DNA of 64,000 nucleotides, taken from Nocardiopsis alborubida (GTDB taxonomy: Bacteria; Actinomycetota; Actinomycetes; Streptosporangiales; Streptosporangiaceae). The position numbers were made by a program, and so were the translations under genes. Each line of letters starts with the position of its first letter. Position 1 is the first letter of the stretch. Under the pieces are notes generated by a model. The model was not told where the DNA came from. It worked only from the letters and a program-made list of their open reading frames with translations, and did not search any database. The stretch covers positions 124,001 to 188,000 of the forward strand of contig NZ_JAAXPG010000012.1 in NCBI RefSeq assembly GCF_012396365.1, in the 5' to 3' direction. Shown piece by piece: positions 58,881 through 64,000 of this stretch.

Positions 58881-58906
58881 CAGTGTCCTGCGGCACACTG
58901 CTTTTT
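58881..58906 (+). terminator. Terminator between P450 operon and csp gene
   Basis: CAGTGT pairs with ACACTG around an 8-nt loop and is followed by CTTTTT. It lies about 300 bp past the SDR stop. Confidence 0.6.
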
Positions 58907-59050
58907 CGGGACAGGGAGATTCCTGTGTGATAGGTTCTAAGAAGTTGCAGTCGTGAACCCCGATGGATTCCATTTTTTCGGGCGATCACCGCGGTGACGG
59001 GAAAATCGTCATCTGCGGTTTTCTTCATGCTCCGAACGAGAGGTATCCCT
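58907..59050 (+). promoter_or_regulatory. AT-rich promoter and leader of cold-shock gene
   Basis: About 145 bp of clearly lower GC than the surroundings, with T-runs (ATTTTTTCGGG, GGTTTTCTTC). Cold-shock genes often have long leaders that refold with temperature. A -10-like TAGGTT lies near 58931. GAGAGG precedes the start codon. Exact promoter boxes are not certain. Confidence 0.45.
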
Positions 59051-59254
59051 ATGGCGACCGGTACGGTCAAGTGGTTCAACGGCTCAAAGGGCTTCGGCTT
59101 CATCGAGCAGGACGGCGGCGGCCCCGACGTCTTCGCTCACTACTCGAACATCCAGACCGCGGGCTACCGGGAACTGGCCGAGGGTCAGTCCGTGCAGTTC
59201 GACGCCGTCGCGGGGGCCAAGGGTCCCCAGGCTGAGAACATCACTCTGGTCTAG
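59051..59254 (+). CDS. cspA: Cold-shock protein (CspA family)
   Basis: A 67-residue single-domain OB-fold RNA chaperone. RNP1 is KGFGFIEQ and RNP2 is DVFAHYS, with the N-terminal [14 protein letters not shown] start. It melts RNA structure in the cytoplasm, particularly after a temperature drop. A strong T-tailed terminator follows at once, and a DEAD-box helicase gene comes next in the same direction. This cold-shock pairing is common in actinobacteria. Confidence 0.96.
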   Translation: MATGTVKWFNGSKGFGFIEQDGGGPDVFAHYSNIQTAGYRELAEGQSVQFDAVAGAKGPQAENITLV

Positions 59255-59273
59255 GGGAGCCGACGCTCCTCCT

Positions 59274-59325
59274 GCGGCAGGGGCCCGCCCTCAGGGCGCT
59301 GGGCCCCTGCCGCTTTTCCTTTTTC
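59274..59325 (+). terminator. Rho-independent terminator after cspA
   Basis: Perfect 13-bp arms GCGGCAGGGGCCC and GGGCCCCTGCCGC enclose a 14-nt loop and are followed by TTTTCCTTTTTC. It is the clearest classical terminator in the window. Confidence 0.93.
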
Positions 59326-59444
59326 TCCGCCGGATTCTCCAGCCGTCGCCCCCCGAACGGCACCGGCGTCCACCGCGCCCCGGGTCCTCCGGGCGAGCGC
59401 GGACACCCGCATTACTTATCCGGCGTACTCCGGTTTCCCCCTGC

Positions 59445-59492
59445 GAGGCCGAAAGGCCTCCCTCCCGGCGAGCGCCGCTGGCGAAAGGCCTC
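59445..59492 (+). promoter_or_regulatory. Helicase leader with alternative pairing over the ribosome-binding site
   Basis: GAGGCC (59445-59450) can pair with GGCCTC at 59455-59460 through a GAAA tetraloop. GAAAGGCCTC is then repeated exactly at 59483-59492, where GAAAGG is the probable ribosome-binding site before the ATG at 59495. GAGGCC could therefore pair with either copy, leaving the site open or closed. Confidence 0.55.
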
Positions 59493-59494
59493 AC

Positions 59495-60883
59495 ATGAGT
59501 TATCCGCACCGCACCGGCACCGGCCGCGGCCGTCCCTCGCCGGGATACGGCCGACAGCGCCCCCGCACGCCCGGACACCCCCGTTCCGGCGGCCCTTCCG
59601 GGGAGTTCGCCCTCCCGGTCACCGTCACCCCGGCGCTCCCACCGGTGGATTCCTTCGAGGCGCTGGACATGCCCGCACCGTTGAAGCGGACCCTGACCCG
59701 GCAGGGGCTGACGGTCCCCTCCGAGATCCAGGCGGCCACCCTGCCGAACTCGCTGGCCGGGCGCGACGTCCTGGGCCGCAGCCGGACCGGTTCGGGCAAG
59801 ACGCTGGCCTTCGGGCTGGCCCTGCTCGCCCGGCTCGACGGGCGCAAGGCCGAGCCCCGGCGCCCCCTGGCCGTGGTGCTCGCCCCCACCCGTGAGCTGG
59901 CCCAACAGGTGGACGACGCGCTGGCACCCTACGCGCGGTCGGTGGGGGCGCGCACGACGACCGTGGTGGGCAGCATGCCCATCAGCCGTCAGGCCCGCGC
60001 CCTGCGTCAGGGCGTGGAGCTGGTCGTGGCCACCCCGGGCCGCCTGCGCGACCTGATGGAGCGCGGCGACTGCGTCCTGGACCAGGTGGACGTCACCGTC
60101 CTGGACGAGGCCGACCAGATGACCGACATGGGCTTCATGCCGCAGGTCACCGCGATTCTCCAGCAGATTCCGGCCGACGGTCGACGCATGCTGTTCTCGG
60201 CCACCCTGGACCGCAACGTCGACACCCTGGTCCGCCGGTTCCTGAACGACCCGGTGGTCCACTCGGTCGACCTGTCCGAGGGCGCGGTCTCCACCATGGA
60301 GCACCACGTCATGCACGTGTCGCACGCCGACAAGCAGGACGTCGTGACCCGGATCGCGGCCCGCGACGGCCGGGTGATCATGTTCCTGGACACCAAGCGC
60401 GCCGTGGACCGGATGGCCGAGCACCTGCTCAACAGCGGCGTCCGCGCGGCACCGCTGCACGGCGGCCGGTCCCAGCCCCAGCGCACCCGCACCCTCGACC
60501 AGTTCAAGAGGGGCGCCGTGACCGCGCTGGTCGCCACCAACGTCGCCGCGCGCGGCATCCACGTGGACGGGCTGGACCTGGTGGTCAACATCGACCCGCC
60601 CACGGACCACAAGGACTACCTGCACCGGGGCGGGCGCACCGCCCGCGCGGGTGAGACGGGCAGCGTGGTCACGCTCGTGCTGCCCAGCCAGCGGCGCGAC
60701 ATGACCCGGTTGATGAGCCGGGCCCGGATCGACGCGCACACCGCGCGGGTGGATGCCCAGGACGTGGAGCTGACCAGGGTGACCGGAGCGCGTGAGCCCT
60801 CGGGCGTACCGGTCGCCGTGTCTGCCGGGGGCTCGCGAGAGCGGCGGCACCGTGGTGCCGCGGCACGCCGACCGCGCCGCTGA
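59495..60883 (+). CDS. DEAD-box RNA helicase
   Basis: A 462-residue RhlE/CsdA-like helicase. After a Gly/Pro/Arg-rich N-tail come the Q-motif region, motif I SRTGSGKT, motif Ia PTRELAQQ, motif II DEAD (VLDEADQM), motif III SAT, motif V ATNVAARGIHV and motif VI HRGGRTARAG. The C-tail is basic (RERRHRGAAARRPRR). It unwinds RNA with ATP, and beside cspA it probably helps RNA unfolding or ribosome assembly in the cold. The leader has a possible structural switch. ATG at 59495. Confidence 0.95.
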   Translation: MSYPHRTGTGRGRPSPGYGRQRPRTPGHPRSGGPSGEFALPVTVTPALPPVDSFEALDMPAPLKRTLTRQGLTVPSEIQAATLPNSLAGRDVLGRSRTGSGKTLAFGLALLARLDGRKAEPRRPLAVVLAPTRELAQQVDDALAPYARSVGARTTTVVGSMPISRQARALRQGVELVVATPGRLRDLMERGDCVLDQVDVTVLDEADQMTDMGFMPQVTAILQQIPADGRRMLFSATLDRNVDTLVRRFLNDPVVHSVDLSEGAVSTMEHHVMHVSHADKQDVVTRIAARDGRVIMFLDTKRAVDRMAEHLLNSGVRAAPLHGGRSQPQRTRTLDQFKRGAVTALVATNVAARGIHVDGLDLVVNIDPPTDHKDYLHRGGRTARAGETGSVVTLVLPSQRRDMTRLMSRARIDAHTARVDAQDVELTRVTGAREPSGVPVAVSAGGSRERRHRGAAARRPRR

Positions 60884-60891
60884 CCCGACCA

Positions 60892-60930
60892 CGACGGGGC
60901 CCGGGAGCGGGATGCTCTCGGGCCCCGTCG
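60892..60930 (+). terminator. Terminator after helicase gene
   Basis: Perfect 12-bp arms CGACGGGGCCCG and CGGGCCCCGTCG enclose a partly paired centre, 9 bp past the stop. No T-tract follows. Confidence 0.75.
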
Positions 60931-61086
60931 AGCTGGTTCCCCGAGGCAAGGGTGCTCGCCCGCGCCCAGGTCCAGAAGAAGGCTGGTCCCTCGGTACGGT
61001 CCTAACGTCAGGGTCTCGCATCCGGTAGCACGTGATGGTGTCGTCGCTGCTCAGACCGCTCCCGGCAGCGTGCTCGGGCAAGCCAA

Positions 61087-61123
61087 AGGCCGCCGACCAG
61101 GTTAAACACCCGGTCGGCGGCCT
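61087..61123. terminator. 12-bp hairpin
   Basis: Perfect arms AGGCCGCCGACC and GGTCGGCGGCCT enclose a 13-nt AT-rich loop. It lies just past the stop of the possible small minus-strand gene. Confidence 0.65.
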
Positions 61124-61135
61124 CGATCGAACGAC

Positions 61136-61198
61136 TCAGCCGCTCTTCCTGCGGAACATCTTCTGAAGGGTCCTGCCACGGGTCTGGGTTGTGCTCAT
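61136..61198 (-). CDS. Possible 20-residue basic peptide
   Basis: ATG at 61198 opens a short frame, MSTTQTRGRTLQKMFRRKSG, ended by TGA at 61136 and followed 13 bp later by a strong hairpin. The peptide is basic and has no membrane segment. The ribosome-binding site is poor, so support comes mainly from the terminator placement. Confidence 0.25.
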   Translation of the reverse strand: MSTTQTRGRTLQKMFRRKSG

Positions 61199-61429
61199 GG
61201 CTGCCATCGCGGTCGCCGTGACGATCACTCCGTTCCGCGCATGGCACCGCCGTCAGCACTCGCCGGGTCCGTGCGAACCCCAAGACCAGTGGGTCGCCGC
61301 ACATCGGTGAAGCTGCGCTGAGGACATCGCGTACCGAACCTGTCGACCGCCGCCACGAGGACAGCGGCTGACAGAGTCCGGCACCTGGGCACGGTCGCGC
61401 CCAGGTGCCGGAGACGCCTCAGCGCCGGA

Positions 61430-62668
61430 TCAGCTTCCGTCGCTCGCGCCGCCCTCGTTGGGCGGCGTCATGTTCGCGTATTCCTCGATGCGGTCGATGA
61501 GGCCTCCCTTGAAACCGAAGTACATCGCCACGGGCAGCTCGGTGCCGGACCCGTCGGGCATGTTGATGTGCAGCACGTGCTGCTGGAGCACCTCGTCGGG
61601 CTTCTGGAACTGACGGGTGATGTCGTACCGCAACGCAACGACACCCCCGCCGCTCGACATCTGCTTGAGCTGCTCGAGGTTCTCCTCGATCGTCTGCTCG
61701 CCCTTGCCGTCGTTGTGCCACACGGTGGCCGTGTCCGTGCACATCGCTCGCATGCTCGCGAAGTCGAACTTCTCCAGATGCCGCAGGTACTGGACCGCCT
61801 TCTCCATCAGCTCCGGTTCCATGATTCCGTCCTGTCCTTTCTTGTCGGGCTCTGTCATCGTGCTCCTGCTCCTTTCGTCGAGAACGGGCGCACGTTCCCC
61901 GGCGTCGACGACGACCGGAAGATGGTTCGCTTCAAGCGGGACCGGGCACGGGAACGCCGTGGAGAACACATGGTGGGGCAGGATCACCTGGTTGAAGTCG
62001 ACCCGCAGGGTGCTGCCCCCGTCTGGGGGGAGGATCAGCCACCGACCGATCTCGGGTGTGTCGGTGCCGCTGCTGGGATCGGTGAATACCGCCAGACGCA
62101 GACCGGGGACGGATTCCAGCACTACCAGGGTGTGCTCCCGGCCGCCCAGCTCGACGACCAGGTCGCCCGGGGCGGACACGGTCTCCTTGCTTCGCGGGCT
62201 GGTCAGCCGCCCCACCTCGACAGTACGGCCGGGCACCGCCCGGTACTCGGCGTCCACGACCCAGCTCGGATCATAGGGATAGCGCGCGATATCGCGCAGC
62301 CGCGTGAGAACCGGTGCGGACGGGTCCCAGACGACCACGCCGTAGGTTCCGCCCCGCCCCTGGACGAAACACACCCGCCCGTCAGCAAGCTCCACCTGGC
62401 TGCCGGATTCCACTTCCACCGCACCGGTCACCGGCCGCCCGCCGACCGACACCCCGTCCGCAGCGGTGACGGTGAGCGTCAAGACCCCCGATGCGCTCAC
62501 CTCCCATCGACCGGGCAGGCCCGGCACCCCCGGCTCGGGATGCGAGACCATGGCCAGCTGGACGGTGCCCGCCTTGCCACCCGGGCCGGCGACCTCCTCC
62601 CAACGGCTCTTCCGCCAGGTCGCGTACTCCGCCGGCACACCCGGGTGGCCAGAGTCCTCAGTAGACAT
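61430..62668 (-). CDS. DUF1684 protein fused to a SnoaL/NTF2-like domain
   Basis: A 412-residue fusion. Residues 1-265 form a DUF1684 protein: YATWRKSRWEE at the start, a beta-rich middle, and the family end PHHVFSTAFPCPVPLEANHL followed by VVVDAGE. Residues 271-412 are a SnoaL-like NTF2 fold (AVQYLRHLEKFDFASMRAMC to GFKGGLIDRIEEYANM). At the junction an internal ATG at 61858 keeps a good upstream GGAG, so the SnoaL part (142 residues) could also be made alone. The main start, ATG at 62668, has AGGAGG. Function unknown. The divergent XRE-cupin gene is its likely regulator. Confidence 0.85.
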   Translation of the reverse strand: MSTEDSGHPGVPAEYATWRKSRWEEVAGPGGKAGTVQLAMVSHPEPGVPGLPGRWEVSASGVLTLTVTAADGVSVGGRPVTGAVEVESGSQVELADGRVCFVQGRGGTYGVVVWDPSAPVLTRLRDIARYPYDPSWVVDAEYRAVPGRTVEVGRLTSPRSKETVSAPGDLVVELGGREHTLVVLESVPGLRLAVFTDPSSGTDTPEIGRWLILPPDGGSTLRVDFNQVILPHHVFSTAFPCPVPLEANHLPVVVDAGERAPVLDERSRSTMTEPDKKGQDGIMEPELMEKAVQYLRHLEKFDFASMRAMCTDTATVWHNDGKGEQTIEENLEQLKQMSSGGGVVALRYDITRQFQKPDEVLQQHVLHINMPDGSGTELPVAMYFGFKGGLIDRIEEYANMTPPNEGGASDGS

Positions 62669-62778
62669 AGATCCTCCTGTTCCTGTCGCCGCCCGAAACG
62701 AGCGCCCTTCAGGTACCACCCTGCGACGACGCGGCAGGATCTTGCAAACATTGTTGCTCTTCTGGCAAATTGACTGCC

Positions 62779-63369
62779 ATGAACGACGAGAAGGGTGAGG
62801 ACCTCGACGCCGTCGGTCCCCGGCTGCGCAAGCTCCGCCATGAACGCGAGACCACGCTGGCCGAGCTGTCGGCAGCTACCGGCATCTCCATCAGCACGCT
62901 GTCCCGGCTGGAGTCCGGCTCCCGGCGACCGACTCTGGAACAACTGCTCCCACTGGCCAGAGCCCACGGCGTCACGCTCGACGAACTGGTCGATGCCCCA
63001 GCCACCGGTGACCCACGTATTCACCTACGCCCCATCAGCTGCAAAGGGGGCATGACGGCCCTGCCGTTGACCCGGCGCCCCGGCGACATCCAGGCCTACA
63101 AGTTCATCCTCCCCGGAAGCGCTCGCCCGGACCAGCCCGCCCCCAAGACCCACGAGGGGTACGAATGGGCCTACGTCCTCAACGGAAAGCTACGGCTCGT
63201 GCTCGGCGAACACGACATGGTCCTCTCGCCCGGTGAAGCCGCCGAGTTCGACACCCGCACACCACACTGGTTCGGCGCCGCCACCACCCAGCCCGTGGAA
63301 TACCTCTGCCTCATCGGACGGCAGGGCGAGCGCGCACACATCCGCGCCCGCACCCCTCCCAGGAAATGA
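62779..63369 (+). CDS. XRE-family regulator with cupin domain (paralogue)
   Basis: A 196-residue HTH-cupin regulator. The XRE HTH is at residues 15-70 (TTLAELSAATGISISTLSRL). The cupin carries THEGYEWAYVLNGKLRLVLG and GEAAEFDTRTPHWFG. It is a close paralogue of the protein encoded at 36257-36859. The ATG at 62779 is used; a TTG three codons earlier is possible. It diverges from the DUF1684-SnoaL gene and lies 117 bp before a flavoprotein gene. GCAAACA occurs on both sides (near 62743 and 63389), so one regulator may control both neighbours. Confidence 0.92.
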   Translation: MNDEKGEDLDAVGPRLRKLRHERETTLAELSAATGISISTLSRLESGSRRPTLEQLLPLARAHGVTLDELVDAPATGDPRIHLRPISCKGGMTALPLTRRPGDIQAYKFILPGSARPDQPAPKTHEGYEWAYVLNGKLRLVLGEHDMVLSPGEAAEFDTRTPHWFGAATTQPVEYLCLIGRQGERAHIRARTPPRK

Positions 63370-63486
63370 ACCAGCCCTTGCCGAAGTGGCAAACAAGTTT
63401 GGTGTTCTCCCACGCGGCCAGCCAGTCTCGTGCATCGACCCGGACCGCGGTGGCTCCGGGTGTCTCGCAGGCAGGAGAACGCAACG

Positions 63487-64000
63487 ATGAAAGTTGTCAT
63501 TGTCGGTGGCGTGGCCGGTGGCATGTCGGCGGCCACGCGCCTGCGCAGACTCGTCCCAGACGCAGAGATCATCGTGCTGGAAAAAGGCGAACACGTCTCG
63601 TTCGCCAACTGCGGCCTGCCCTACTACATCGGCGGAACCATCGAACACCGATCGGCGCTGCTGCTGCAGACCCCCGAGCACCTACGCGACAGGTTCGCGC
63701 TCGATGTGCGGGTACGTCACGAAGTGCTGGCGATCGACCGTGCCGCCCGGACGGTGGACGTTCGAGACCATCGCGCAGGTGTCGACTACACGCAGGAATG
63801 GGACCACCTCGTGCTCAGCACCGGCGCCGCTCCGGTGCTCCCCTCCGTCCCCGGAGCGGAGCGGGCGCTGACGTTACGAGACGTCGCCGACGCCGATGTC
63901 ATCGCAGAGGCTGCGGCGCGATCACGTACCGCCGTGGTGGTCGGCGCCGGGTTCATCGGGCTGGAGATGGCCGAGAACCTCCACACCCGGGGGCTGTCGG
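63487..64000 (+). CDS. CoA-disulfide-reductase/NADH-oxidase-like flavoprotein, 3' end outside window
   Basis: The first 171 codons of a pyridine-nucleotide-disulfide oxidoreductase. The FAD motif VVIVGGVAGGMSAATRLRRL starts at residue 3. SFANCGLPYYIGG, with its single Cys near residue 43, is the signature of CoA disulfide reductases and NADH oxidases rather than two-cysteine enzymes. The NADH motif VVVGAGFIGLEMAENL begins near residue 154. Many family members end in a rhodanese domain, which would lie beyond the right edge. AGGAG precedes the ATG. A CAAAC-AA-GTTTG palindrome lies about 90 bp upstream, at 63390-63401. Confidence 0.9.
   Translation, partial: MKVVIVGGVAGGMSAATRLRRLVPDAEIIVLEKGEHVSFANCGLPYYIGGTIEHRSALLLQTPEHLRDRFALDVRVRHEVLAIDRAARTVDVRDHRAGVDYTQEWDHLVLSTGAAPVLPSVPGAERALTLRDVADADVIAEAAARSRTAVVVGAGFIGLEMAENLHTRGLS

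Larger units (their letters stand above)
60931..61429. other. 500-bp region without a supported long gene
   Basis: Between the helicase terminator and the DUF1684-SnoaL gene I find no long gene with coding character. It contains the hairpin at 61087-61123 and a possible 20-codon gene at 61136-61198 on the minus strand. Confidence 0.5.

Noticed and set aside
58475..58973. Minus-strand frames between the SDR and cspA genes
   Set aside because: They overlap the SDR 3' end and the cspA leader and show no domain; the stretch is better explained as terminator plus promoter.
1..64000. tRNA, rRNA, CRISPR array, intact transposase or phage genes
   Set aside because: None was recognised on either strand; no regularly spaced repeat array and no transposase or integrase motif was found.

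Overview
This window looks like chromosomal DNA of a high-GC actinomycete. Coding regions are GC-saturated at third positions, GTG and TTG starts are common, and short stop/start overlaps (GTGA, ATGA) link genes. There is a perfect actinobacterial-type SOS box, a snapalysin-type protease, a SigJ-type ECF sigma factor, a VKOR/DsbA pair and a P450 with its own ferredoxin and reductase. The content would fit Nocardiopsis or a related genus, but the genus is an inference. No rRNA, tRNA, CRISPR array or intact insertion sequence was seen. About 62 genes are supported. Two are cut by the window ends: a flavin monooxygenase at the left and a CoA-disulfide-reductase-like enzyme at the right.

Region by region. 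1-20 kb is transport and regulation: a flavin monooxygenase, an MHS-type MFS symporter with a divergent LysR, an orphan DesK-like kinase, a DUF418 membrane protein, a peptidase S9 gene collapsed to its two ends, two MFS exporters with a TetR and a LysR regulator, DUF427 and NUDIX proteins, and two ABC exporters. Each ABC exporter has its own TetR gene and a recognisable operator; they converge on one shared terminator. 20.5-26.5 kb is the most coherent accessory unit: pepE and iclR on the minus strand, divergent from OPT transporter, AroM-family, Asp/Glu-racemase-like and DUF1177 genes, with a 15-bp IclR-type palindrome between. I read it as a peptide or amino-acid-conjugate uptake and processing system of unknown substrate.

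26.5-40 kb holds single genes and small pairs: GNAT, AraC plus VOC, SigJ, AhpD-like, a secreted beta-propeller with an 8-bp tandem repeat in its leader, a Baeyer-Villiger monooxygenase with MarR, an Imm32-like protein, snapalysin, an XRE-cupin regulator, a methyltransferase-DinB fusion, and an aldo/keto reductase with a divergent TetR. 40.5-44.5 kb has an HTH protein paired with a tiny membrane protein, a long gene-free stretch, then a DsbA/VKOR disulfide module. 44.5-49.2 kb is a five-gene operon (epimerase, GT2, DUF2064, methyltransferase, polytopic membrane protein) that looks like a cell-surface glycosylation pathway.

49.2-54.2 kb has gene remnants (including a YD/RHS-repeat scrap), DUF2461, and a stand-alone SOS-controlled DnaE2-like polymerase. 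54.4-58.6 kb is a response regulator followed by a class I P450 operon (P450, 3Fe-4S ferredoxin, reductase, SDR), with PhoB-like direct repeats on an 11-bp period between them. 58.9-60.9 kb is a cold-shock pair (CspA, DEAD-box helicase); the helicase leader could fold in two alternative ways. 61.4-64 kb has a DUF1684-SnoaL fusion, a second XRE-cupin regulator and the truncated flavoprotein.

The strongest unexplained signal outside genes is a dispersed structured element, present at 31256-31366 and 40146-40255. Both copies have a similar left flank, a hairpin of exactly 55 nt and a matching loop core, but their stem sequences differ and covary.
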